This document shows positions 1 to 6,276 of a DNA stretch of 7,317 nt, piece after piece; positions within the stretch are counted from its first letter, which is position 1; each line of letters begins with the position of its first letter. Position numbers and translations under genes: made by a program. The notes beneath the pieces were generated by a model. That model ran no database searches. It saw nothing but the letters and a program-made list of their open reading frames with translations, and was not told where the DNA came from. The DNA is from Nitrospinota bacterium (lineage in GTDB: Bacteria > Nitrospinota_A > UBA7883), in NCBI GenBank assembly GCA_029880775.1, contig JAOUNV010000086.1:1-7317 (forward strand). Direction: 5' to 3'.

Positions 1-1197
1 ATGGGTGGTGGGGGGTGATGATATGCGTACATGGACTTCTTTGGCGCCGGCGTCTCGGATCATTTTGATGATTTTGCGCGAGGTGGTGCCGCGGACTATG
101 GAGTCGTCCACCACCACTACGCTTTTGCCTCGGATCAATTCCTTGACTGGGTTGAGTTTTATCTTAACCCCGAAATGGCGGATCGATTGGGCCGGCTCAA
201 TGAATGTCCGCCCCACGTAATGGTTCCTGATTATTCCCTTGTCGTAGGGGATGCCCGATTCCTCCGCATAACCTAGCGCCGCCACCACTCCGGAGTCTGG
301 AACCGGGATCACCACATCCGCCTTCACCGGCATTTCCAGGGCCAGTTGGCGGCCGAACTGTTTGCGGATGGAGTGGACATTTGCTCCGAAAATGTTCGAA
401 TCGGGCCTGGCGAAATAGATGTACTCAAAAATACAGTAGCTTTTCTGATGCCCCTGACCGAAGGGGAAGTAGCTGTGTATTCCGTCATCATTGACCACGA
501 TTATCTCGCCCGGCTCCACTTCCCGGATAAATTCGGCGTCGATCAGGTCGAAAGCGCAGGTTTCCGAGGCGAAGACATACGCCCCTCCCAGCCGCCCCAT
601 GGCCAGTGGGCGAAAACCGTTTACATCGCGAGCGATGATCAGTTCGTTGGTCCCCAATATGGCCAGGGAGAAAGCCCCCTCCACCTGAGACAGCGCATCC
701 ACAAGTTTGTCCTGCAGCCTTTGCCCCTGGCTTTTGGCGATCAGGTGTATGATGACTTCCGAGTCCATGGTGGACTGGAAGATGGAGCCTTCCTCCTCCA
801 GCCGGGTCCGCAAGGTGTCTGCGTTTATCAGGTTTCCGTTGTGGGCCAGGGCCAGGGGGCCCCTGGAATATTCGATGGCCATCGGCTGTGTGTTTTTGAG
901 CAGGGAAACGCCGTGGGTGGAATAGCGGTTGTGGCCAATGGCCATTGCGCCTTCCAGCTTGATGATGCGATCTTCCGTGAAAATATCGGAGACCAAGCCC
1001 ATGCCCCGCTCTACGAAATGTCGGATCCCATCCGAGGAGACTATCCCTGCGGATTCCTGCCCACGGTGTTGCAAGGCATACAGGCCCAGGTAGGCCAGGT
1101 TTGCCGCCTCCGGATGGCCATGCACGGCGAAAACGCCGCACTCCTCCTTGAACTTGTCGGGAAGCAGCACACTCGGCTTTTGGAGCTCAGGCGCCAT
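1..1197 (-). CDS. purF: Amidophosphoribosyltransferase (glutamine PRPP amidotransferase), 3' end cut by window edge
   Basis: PurF transfers ammonia from glutamine to PRPP to make 5-phosphoribosylamine, the committed step of cytosolic de novo purine synthesis. The reverse strand reads open for 399 codons and runs off the left edge; full-length relatives have about 475-505 residues, so roughly 80-100 are missing. The N-terminal Ntn-hydrolase domain shows EEC-GVF with the nucleophile Cys20, LQHRGQESAG (42-51), GHNRYSTHG (88-96), AHNGNL (118-123) and MDSE (144-147). The phosphoribosyltransferase domain shows PVPDSG (298-303) and the PRPP loop VVVVDDSIVRGTTS (360-373). Cys20 implies a 19-residue propeptide that must be removed, as in the Bacillus-type enzyme. 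The ATG at 1195-1197 follows an in-frame TAG four codons upstream, so the start cannot lie further out. No clear Shine-Dalgarno precedes it; a GTG at codon 10 is a weaker alternative. Identity is certain from motif order. Confidence 0.97.
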   Translation of the reverse strand, partial: MAPELQKPSVLLPDKFKEECGVFAVHGHPEAANLAYLGLYALQHRGQESAGIVSSDGIRHFVERGMGLVSDIFTEDRIIKLEGAMAIGHNRYSTHGVSLLKNTQPMAIEYSRGPLALAHNGNLINADTLRTRLEEEGSIFQSTMDSEVIIHLIAKSQGQRLQDKLVDALSQVEGAFSLAILGTNELIIARDVNGFRPLAMGRLGGAYVFASETCAFDLIDAEFIREVEPGEIIVVNDDGIHSYFPFGQGHQKSYCIFEYIYFARPDSNIFGANVHSIRKQFGRQLALEMPVKADVVIPVPDSGVVAALGYAEESGIPYDKGIIRNHYVGRTFIEPAQSIRHFGVKIKLNPVKELIRGKSVVVVDDSIVRGTTSRKIIKMIRDAGAKEVHVRISSPPTTH

Positions 1198-1280
1198 ATC
1201 GAATCGGAGCTATATCAGCTAACTGCAAAATCAGATCCATACCAAGAGGCATCCGCGTTTAAAAGGCCATGCATTTTTGC

Positions 1281-1351
1281 GAAAACTTATGTCTGATTAT
1301 ACAACACTTCGGATTCTTCGGGTGCCTGTTTGCGCTAATGGAAAACTTATG
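1281..1351. repeat. 11-bp direct repeat bracketing the candidate purF promoter
   Basis: GAAAACTTATG occurs at 1281-1291 and again at 1341-1351 (plus-strand reading), exactly 60 bp apart. On the purF strand the motif reads CATAAGTTTTC. One copy covers the predicted transcription start and the other lies upstream of the -35 position, a layout that would suit a paired operator. No known regulator motif is matched with confidence, and chance is possible in AT-rich DNA. Confidence 0.4.
1296..1301 (-). promoter_or_regulatory. Candidate -10 element of the purF promoter
   Basis: A perfect TATAAT lies on the minus strand about 98 nt upstream of the purF ATG. This would place transcription start near 1289 and give a leader of about 90 nt. 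No good -35 hexamer is found 16-18 bp upstream; the bases there read CACCCG or similar. If real, the promoter may need an activator. The surrounding short repeats fit regulation, but the assignment is an inference. Confidence 0.4.
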
Positions 1352-1477
1352 GCCATATTCCGGCTTATTCGCTTATCCCAACTACATCTTGCGGGTATGG
1401 CGCAAACTATCCAGTGGGCGCGCCACCGTCGCTCGTCCCGGAGCGGCTAACATAGCTCATTGAAATAATAACTGCAG

Positions 1478-1555
1478 TGAAAAGAAGGGAAAACGCGGAT
1501 TCTCCAGGCTGGCTGATCGTTTTGCCTAGGTTCTTCCGCATGTTTTTCCCTTTCA
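1478..1555. repeat. Imperfect 78-nt hairpin (inverted repeat) in the purF-metK gap
   Basis: Three stacked helices can be drawn. The base pairs GGGAAAA (1487-1493) with TTTTCCC (1544-1550), flanked outward by TGAAA (1478-1482) and TTTCA (1551-1555) with four left-arm bases bulged. The middle pairs GCGGA (1495-1499) with TCCGC (1535-1539). The tip pairs CCAGGC (1504-1509) with GCCTAGG (1524-1530, one A bulged). Middle and tip helices are separated by a symmetric TTCT/TTCT internal loop. No U-run follows on either strand, so it is not a typical terminator. It could be a structured RNA, a small dispersed repeat, or chance. Confidence 0.45.
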
Positions 1556-1810
1556 AAAATAAAGATAATGAACCCTGGCCCCATTACTGCGGGGGGGGGT
1601 TATACGAGATTATATGATTTTTGACAATCCATGCCCAAATAAAATAGCCGGAAAGCCCGAAGAAGTCATACTTAATTAAGGCTGCTTTCAACAGCCGATT
1701 CTCGATTTCTCCGCAATAATAGCGCGTTGGGTTACGATATAAGTAAGCGATGCGCACAAAAGACATGTGAACCTGTTCGGGCCGGTTCTGGGCAGATTCG
1801 TTATTTATCC

Positions 1811-1838
1811 TTGCCAAATGCGGAGTCTTTGGTAGAAT
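1811..1838 (+). promoter_or_regulatory. Sigma70-type promoter of metK
   Basis: TTGCCA (1811-1816) and TAGAAT (1833-1838) are 16 bp apart, and each matches the housekeeping consensus at five of six positions. Transcription would begin near 1845, leaving a leader of only about 29 nt before the metK ATG. That is too short for a SAM riboswitch. The promoter lies within an in-frame upstream extension of metK, which argues that the extension is not translated. Confidence 0.65.
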
Positions 1839-1863
1839 TTGTGATTCTTTTGATTCAATACAC

Positions 1864-1868
1864 GAGGG
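1864..1868 (+). promoter_or_regulatory. metK ribosome binding site
   Basis: GAGGG lies 5 nt before the ATG at 1874. It decides the start: the frame stays open upstream to 1727, but those 49 codons lack this signal and cover the promoter. Confidence 0.75.
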
Positions 1869-1873
1869 ACCAA

Positions 1874-3046
1874 ATGGGCAGAATAAATTATCTTTTCACT
1901 TCCGAGTCCGTTTCCGAAGGACATCCGGACAAAATCAGCGACCAGATTTCCGACGCCGTCTTGGATGCCATTATAGGGCAGGACCCTATGGCCAGAGTGG
2001 CTTGCGAAACTTTCTGCACCACCGGCCTTGTGCTGGTGGGTGGCGAATATACTTGCAACCCAGATGTTAAATTCGATGTGACAGATATCGCCAGGAATGT
2101 TGTCAAGGATATCGGCTACAACGACTCATCACTCGGCTTCGACTACAAGTCTTGCGCCGTACTCAACGCGCTGCATGGCCAGTCGCCCGATATCGCCCAG
2201 GGGGTGATGCGAGACTCACCGGAACAGCAGGGCGCCGGTGACCAGGGAATCATGTTCGGCTACGCCACCAACGAGACCGAGGAGCTGATGCCGACCCCCA
2301 TCGTGCTATCCCACAAGATATTGCTACGCCTGGCGGAGCTGCGCAAAAGCGGCGAGATGCCCTTTATTCGGCCAGACAGCAAGTCCCAGGTGACGGTGGA
2401 ATATGTAAACAAGAAGCCGCACATGATCGACACCGTGGTGGTCTCCACCCAGCACACGGACGATATCACCCTGGAGAAGCTCAAGGAAGAGGTGATCGAA
2501 AAAGTGATCAAGCCTGTGATGCCGGACGATCTATTCAAGGAAAAGAAGGTCAAATATCATATTAACCCCACCGGCAGATTCGTGGTGGGTGGACCTCATG
2601 GCGACACCGGGCTTACTGGCCGCAAGATCATCGTGGACACCTACGGCGGTGTCGGCTCCCATGGCGGCGGCGCCTTCTCCGGCAAGGACCCGAGCAAGGT
2701 GGACCGCTCCGCATCGTACATGGCCCGCTACGTGGCAAAGAACATAGTGGCCGCCGGGCTGATGGATCAGTGCGAGGTGCAGCTGGCCTACGCCATCGGT
2801 GTGGCCGATCCTGTGAGCCTGCTGGTGGACTCTTTCGGCACACGCAAAGTGGACCAGAAATTGATCCACGACCTGGTCCGAGAGCACTTCGACCTCACTC
2901 CCTATGGGATAATAAAGACTCTGGATCTGCGTCGGCCTATCTTCCGCAAGACGGCCGCGTATGGCCACTTCGGTCGGCAGCTTCCGGAGTTTAACTGGGA
3001 GAAGACCGACAAGGCGGACGCCTTGCGCAAGGCCGCTGGCCTGTAA
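1874..3046 (+). CDS. metK: S-adenosylmethionine synthetase (methionine adenosyltransferase)
   Basis: MetK condenses methionine with ATP in the cytosol to make S-adenosylmethionine, releasing phosphate and pyrophosphate. The 390-residue protein is close to the usual bacterial size of about 384. It begins with the conserved TSESVSEGHPDK (residues 9-20), where the His and Asp belong to the active site. It carries GAGDQG (120-125), the family signature that contacts ATP, and the phosphate-binding loop GGGAFSGKDPSKVDRSA (264-280). The C-terminal part has the conserved YGHFGR (363-368). No gap or missing key residue is seen. The ATG at 1874 was chosen because GAGGG stands 5 nt before it and a good promoter lies just upstream; the longer in-frame start at 1727 adds residues unlike the family. 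It is monocistronic, with its own promoter and a strong terminator. It faces away from purF. Confidence 0.98.
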   Translation: MGRINYLFTSESVSEGHPDKISDQISDAVLDAIIGQDPMARVACETFCTTGLVLVGGEYTCNPDVKFDVTDIARNVVKDIGYNDSSLGFDYKSCAVLNALHGQSPDIAQGVMRDSPEQQGAGDQGIMFGYATNETEELMPTPIVLSHKILLRLAELRKSGEMPFIRPDSKSQVTVEYVNKKPHMIDTVVVSTQHTDDITLEKLKEEVIEKVIKPVMPDDLFKEKKVKYHINPTGRFVVGGPHGDTGLTGRKIIVDTYGGVGSHGGGAFSGKDPSKVDRSASYMARYVAKNIVAAGLMDQCEVQLAYAIGVADPVSLLVDSFGTRKVDQKLIHDLVREHFDLTPYGIIKTLDLRRPIFRKTAAYGHFGRQLPEFNWEKTDKADALRKAAGL

Positions 3047-3061
3047 GAAACAGCCTGCTTC

Positions 3062-3098
3062 ACGCCCCCGGTATGATTGGGCCGGGGGCGTTTTTTTT
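3062..3098 (+). terminator. Rho-independent terminator of metK
   Basis: ACGCCCCCGG (3062-3071) pairs perfectly with CCGGGGGCGT (3082-3091) across a 10-nt loop, followed by eight T (3091-3098). It starts 15 nt after the metK stop. No T-run lies on the other side, so it works only for rightward transcripts and would not stop the leftward lipoprotein transcript. Confidence 0.95.
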
Positions 3099-3197
3099 GT
3101 CTTCAATCAGTTTGTGCAAAGCGAAATAGGGGGTCAGTTTGCGCAAGAGTATTTGTCGCTGATGAAATGGTGGCTATCTTTTGAAATTATCTGAATA
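3099..3197. other. Non-coding gap between metK terminator and lipoprotein gene
   Basis: This AT-rich stretch lies where the rightward metK and leftward lipoprotein genes converge. Apart from the direct-repeat pair it holds nothing I recognise. No terminator for the leftward lipoprotein transcript is visible in it. Confidence 0.6.
3107..3146. repeat. Pair of 13-bp direct repeats downstream of metK
   Basis: TCAGTTTGTGCAA (3107-3119) and TCAGTTTGCGCAA (3134-3146) differ at one base and start 27 bp apart. The second contains the palindrome TTGCGCAA. They lie in the non-coding gap between the metK terminator and the lipoprotein gene's 3' end. Function is unknown and chance is possible. Confidence 0.35.
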
Positions 3198-3583
3198 TTA
3201 CCACCGTTCTGTAATATCCACCATCGGCCTAGAAGCTTCGTTTAGATAGTAAGTTCCAGATGAATCTTTCACGATCCCTGAGTATTTAAACGCACGATTG
3301 GATCTACTGGGGTATAACATAAGTATATTACCATTCAGATTCCATTCGCCAGAGTGCTGATACTCGTCTCCGCTGTCCACATTCACAGATGTGGACAAAT
3401 ATATGCCTTTGGCAAGAAACTCTATTGTACCTCTATACCAAATGTCACCATTTCATTTTGCCCTATTGGTACGATTAACGTGCTCCATGAGCCGAGTATA
3501 TCTATCTGACTTTCTGAAGATGAACTACCCCCACATGAGGCAATGGTAAAAAGTAGCAAAAGCGGAATGATTATCTTTTTCAT
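3198..3583 (-). pseudogene. Small putative outer-membrane lipoprotein, interrupted by one frameshift
   Basis: An ATG at 3581-3583, with GGAGGG 5 nt upstream, opens a classic lipoprotein signal: MKK, a leucine/isoleucine core, then lipobox IASC with Cys17. Gly at +2 suggests outer-membrane sorting. The frame stops at TAG (3422-3424) after 53 codons. The next minus-strand frame stays open from about 3452 to a TAA at 3198-3200. Adding one A to the AAA run at 3451-3453 joins them smoothly (GQNE-NGDIWYRG) into a 128-residue protein. Its later part (GEWNLNGNILML, AFKYSGIV, GTYYLNE) has the alternating pattern of a small beta-barrel, loosely like lipocalin-like lipoproteins; this is only a pattern impression. 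Promoter and ribosome site look intact, so the lesion is recent or a sequencing error. Local composition is AT-richer than the neighbours. Function unknown. Confidence 0.7.
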
Positions 3584-3588
3584 GATCA

Positions 3589-3594
3589 CCCTCC
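3589..3594 (-). promoter_or_regulatory. Ribosome binding site of the lipoprotein gene
   Basis: GGAGGG on the minus strand stands 5 nt before the ATG at 3583. It is the strongest Shine-Dalgarno in the window and supports reality of a gene that would otherwise look too short. Confidence 0.75.
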
Positions 3595-3624
3595 AGTCAG
3601 TACGGATTTTCCCCCGGTAAGAAA

Positions 3625-3654
3625 ATTGTAGAGAATTCAGGCGAGGATTGTCAA
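3625..3654 (-). promoter_or_regulatory. Sigma70-type promoter of the lipoprotein gene
   Basis: On the minus strand a perfect TTGACA (3649-3654) is followed after 18 bp by TACAAT (3625-3630, five of six). Transcription would start near 3618, giving a leader of about 35 nt. It lies about 50 bp beyond the lon stop codon. No terminator is seen between lon and this gene, so readthrough from lon may add to its expression. Confidence 0.7.
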
Positions 3655-3702
3655 TGGGAGGGGATGGGCCAGGCGGTGGTGCGGGTTACTGAGTGAAGGG
3701 GA

Positions 3703-6273
3703 TTACCTGGCTTTCTTCGCTTTAGCTTTTGCTCTGGCCGATGGAGCGGCGGATTTCTTTTTTGCGCTCTTCTTTCCGGTGGTTGGCCTGCTCTTTGAGG
3801 ACTTTGCCTTGGGGGAACCCGCCTTGGGAGTGGACACCTTGCCCCCTTCGAGCATCTGCTTTTTGATCTCCGCCCGAGTCATGGTCAGCGCCCGGTCCAA
3901 CACCTGGTCGGCAGTCTTGGCGGAGTGGAACTTCATTTTGTTGCGAACGTTCTCCGGAATCTCCTCCAGGTCCTTGACGTTGCGGTCCGGGATAATGATT
4001 TCGAAAATCCCCGCCCGGCTGGCGGCCAGCGCTTTTTCTTTCAGCCCGCCGATGGGCAGCACCCGGCCGCGCAGGGTGATCTCGCCCGTCATGGTGATAT
4101 CGCGGCGCACCGGGGCGCCGGTGAGCGCGGAGACCAGGGCGGTGGCCATAGTAACCCCGGCCGAGGGCCCGTCTTTAGGGATGGCGCCGGCTGGGATGTG
4201 GATATGGATATCCAGCTCTTTGGAAAAATCAGGAGAGAGGCCATATTCCTTTGCGCGGCTTCGGATATAGGTGAGCGCCGCCAGGGCCGACTCTTTCATC
4301 ACTTCGCCCAGCTTTCCGGTGAGGGTCAGCTTGCCGGAGCCTTTCACCACGCTGGCCTCCACATGCATGACTTCGCCGCCTGCCATGGTCCACGCCACAC
4401 CGGTGGCCACCCCTGGCATTTCCTTTTCCTGCTCTGTTTCCGAGGAGAACACGCGCACCCCCAGATATTTGCTCAGGTCCTTGGGGTTGATCGCATGTTT
4501 TTTCTTTTTGCCACCAGCCACGCTCCGGGCCACTTTGCGGCACACTCCCCCTATCTCTCTTTCCAGGTTTCGCAGGCCCGCCTCGCGGGTGTATTGGCGA
4601 ATAATCTGGCTGATGGTTTCGTCCGGCAATTTCATGTGGGTTTTGTTCAGGCCATGCTCGGTCAGCTGGCGGGGGATCAGGTAGCGCCGCGCGATATTCA
4701 CCTTCTCTTCTTCAGTGTAGCCGGAGAGCGAGATAACCTCCATCCTGTCCAGCAGGGCGGAGGGAATGGTGTCTGTCATATTGGCTGTGGTGATGAACAT
4801 GACGTTTGTCAGGTCCACCGGGACGGCCAGGTAGTGGTCCACGAAGGCGTTATTCTGGGCCGGGTCCAGCACTTCCAGCAGCGCCGAGCTGGGATCGCCC
4901 CGAAAGTCTGACCCGAGCTTGTCTATTTCGTCCATCATGAACACAGGGTTGAGGGTACCGGCCTGTTTGAGCCCCTGGATGATGCGGCCCGGCAGCGCGC
5001 CTATGTAGGTTCGCCGATGGCCTCGGATCTCCGCCTCGTCCCGCACGCCGCCCAGGCTGATGCGGAAAAACTTTCGCCCCAGGGCGCGGGCCACAGACTG
5101 GCCCAGGCTGGTCTTTCCCACGCCGGGGGGGCCCACGAAGCAGAGGATGGGTCCTTTTGTCTGTTCCTTCAGCTTGCGCACCGCCAGGAACTCGATAATG
5201 CGCTCCTTTATCTTCTCCAGGCCGTAATGGTCCTGATCCAGGGTATGCTGGGCCAGCTTTAAGTCCAGATTGTCTTTTGTAGTTTTACTCCATGGGATTT
5301 CCATCATCCACTCAAGGTATGTGCGCACGGTGGTGGCTTCGGCGGATTCTGTGTGCATTTTGGAGAGGCGACCTAGCTGTTTATCCGCTTCCAATCGCAC
5401 TTCTTTGGGCATACCAGCGGCCTTGATCTTCTCCTGAAAATCGTTGATCTCCTCAGTTTTCTCATCGATTTCCCCCAGTTCTTTCTGGATCGCCTTGAGC
5501 TGCTCGCGCAGGTAATACTCCCTCTGGGTTTTTGTCATTTCCTCATGGGCGGCCTCCTGGATTTGTTGCTGCATACTCAGAAGCTCGACCTCCCGGTTCA
5601 GAAGATCGGACACCTTCGACAACCTTTCGCGGGGGTCGATTATTTCCAGAACCGATTGGGAGTCGTCCACTTTCAAGGAGAGGTTGGAGACCACCAGGTC
5701 GGCCAGTTTCCCCGGTTGGTCCAGGTGCTGGCTGATCACCAGAATATCGGGCGAGATGGCCTTGCCCATATTGATGACCTTTTCCAGTTGGCCACGAACG
5801 GAGCGAAGCATCGCCTCGTCCTTCAGCTCGCCTGGGTCGTCTTCGGAGCTCTTCGATTTATCTTCCGGGTCCGGTATTCTGCTGAATTTTGCGCTTACAT
5901 ACGGTTCGGTTTTCGCGAACTCATCCAGCCGGGCCTTCGCCAGGCCTTGCACGAGTATCTTCACCCGGCCATCTGGCTGCTTGTGCATCCTGATGATCAT
6001 GGCCACTGTGCCGATGGAATACAGATCCCCTTGGGACGGCTCCTCCACCTGGGAATCCTTCTGGGTGAGCAGCAGCATCATCCTGTCCGCAGCCAGGGCG
6101 GCGTTCACCGCCTCGATGGAGGCCGCCCGGCCCACATACAGCGGCAGGATCATAAAGGGAAACACCACGATGTCCCGCACTGGAAGCAGGGGGAGTTCTC
6201 CTGGAATTATGAAATCATCGGTGATCTCCGGAATCGCTTTTCCCTTTGTACTCTCTTCTATCTTTTCGCTCAT
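3703..6273 (-). CDS. lon: ATP-dependent protease Lon (endopeptidase La)
   Basis: Lon is a cytosolic homohexamer that unfolds and degrades damaged and selected regulatory proteins using ATP. The 856-residue chain has the N-terminal LON substrate domain (about 26-220, starting ELPLLPVRDIVVFP) and a helical, charged linker (about 220-330). The AAA+ module follows, with Walker A GPPGVGKT (381-388), Walker B VFMMDEID (444-451), TTAN (495-498) and a likely arginine finger Arg510. The C-terminal protease domain has Ser704 in PKDGPSAG and Lys747 in GGLKEK, a dyad 43 residues apart as in E. coli (679/722). All catalytic residues are present. E. coli Lon has 784 residues; the excess here includes a basic tail from about 811. 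The ATG lies 3 nt after the hsp20 stop, and the nearest Shine-Dalgarno (GGAGG, 6288-6292) is 14 nt away, so translation is probably coupled to hsp20. No terminator is visible after the stop. Confidence 0.98.
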   Translation of the reverse strand: MSEKIEESTKGKAIPEITDDFIIPGELPLLPVRDIVVFPFMILPLYVGRAASIEAVNAALAADRMMLLLTQKDSQVEEPSQGDLYSIGTVAMIIRMHKQPDGRVKILVQGLAKARLDEFAKTEPYVSAKFSRIPDPEDKSKSSEDDPGELKDEAMLRSVRGQLEKVINMGKAISPDILVISQHLDQPGKLADLVVSNLSLKVDDSQSVLEIIDPRERLSKVSDLLNREVELLSMQQQIQEAAHEEMTKTQREYYLREQLKAIQKELGEIDEKTEEINDFQEKIKAAGMPKEVRLEADKQLGRLSKMHTESAEATTVRTYLEWMMEIPWSKTTKDNLDLKLAQHTLDQDHYGLEKIKERIIEFLAVRKLKEQTKGPILCFVGPPGVGKTSLGQSVARALGRKFFRISLGGVRDEAEIRGHRRTYIGALPGRIIQGLKQAGTLNPVFMMDEIDKLGSDFRGDPSSALLEVLDPAQNNAFVDHYLAVPVDLTNVMFITTANMTDTIPSALLDRMEVISLSGYTEEEKVNIARRYLIPRQLTEHGLNKTHMKLPDETISQIIRQYTREAGLRNLEREIGGVCRKVARSVAGGKKKKHAINPKDLSKYLGVRVFSSETEQEKEMPGVATGVAWTMAGGEVMHVEASVVKGSGKLTLTGKLGEVMKESALAALTYIRSRAKEYGLSPDFSKELDIHIHIPAGAIPKDGPSAGVTMATALVSALTGAPVRRDITMTGEITLRGRVLPIGGLKEKALAASRAGIFEIIIPDRNVKDLEEIPENVRNKMKFHSAKTADQVLDRALTMTRAEIKKQMLEGGKVSTPKAGSPKAKSSKSRPTTGKKSAKKKSAAPSARAKAKAKKAR

Positions 6274-6276
6274 TTT

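Larger units (their letters stand above)
1198..1873. other. 676-bp divergent intergenic region between purF and metK
   Basis: No convincing gene is seen here on either strand; the short open frames lack ribosome binding sites and recognisable protein motifs. The region holds, from left to right: a possible purF promoter (minus strand) bracketed by an 11-bp direct repeat; a tandem CCGAAG pair in that promoter (minus strand); a GTTTGCGC/GCGCAAAC inverted pair; a 10-bp palindrome at 1348-1357; a 78-nt imperfect hairpin at 1478-1555; a nine-G run at 1591-1599; and the metK promoter at 1811-1838. Its length is large for two housekeeping genes facing apart. Confidence 0.7.

Noticed and set aside
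346..1296. Long plus-strand open frame of 316 codons
   Set aside because: It lies opposite purF, whose motifs are unmistakable; the plus-strand product resembles no known family.
1621..1646. TTGACA with nearby AT-rich -10 as a second metK promoter
   Set aside because: The best -10 match is only about 13 bp from the TTGACA, too close for a sigma70 promoter.
1741..1800. tRNA-like or MetJ-box-like sequence before metK
   Set aside because: No cloverleaf can be drawn, and only one poor 8-bp match (AGACATGT) to the MetJ box is present, without the tandem copy required.
1584..1817. 77-codon minus-strand frame in the purF-metK gap
   Set aside because: It starts with TTG without a Shine-Dalgarno, ends through the nine-G tract, overlaps the metK promoter, and shows no family features.
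1727..1873. In-frame upstream extension of metK by 49 codons
   Set aside because: It lacks a ribosome site, covers a good promoter, and adds residues unlike any MetK; the ATG at 1874 has GAGGG at the right distance.
1845..1873. SAM riboswitch in the metK leader
   Set aside because: The predicted leader is only about 29 nt, and no SAM-I or SAM-II type stem set was recognisable in the wider gap.
3448..3460. Programmed -1 frameshift in the lipoprotein gene
   Set aside because: No X-XXY-YYZ slippery heptamer or downstream stem is seen at the junction, so a simple one-base loss is more likely.
3925..4911. Long plus-strand open frame of 328 codons opposite lon
   Set aside because: Antisense shadow of the Lon AAA+ and protease regions; composition is rich in His and Gly and no motif is seen.
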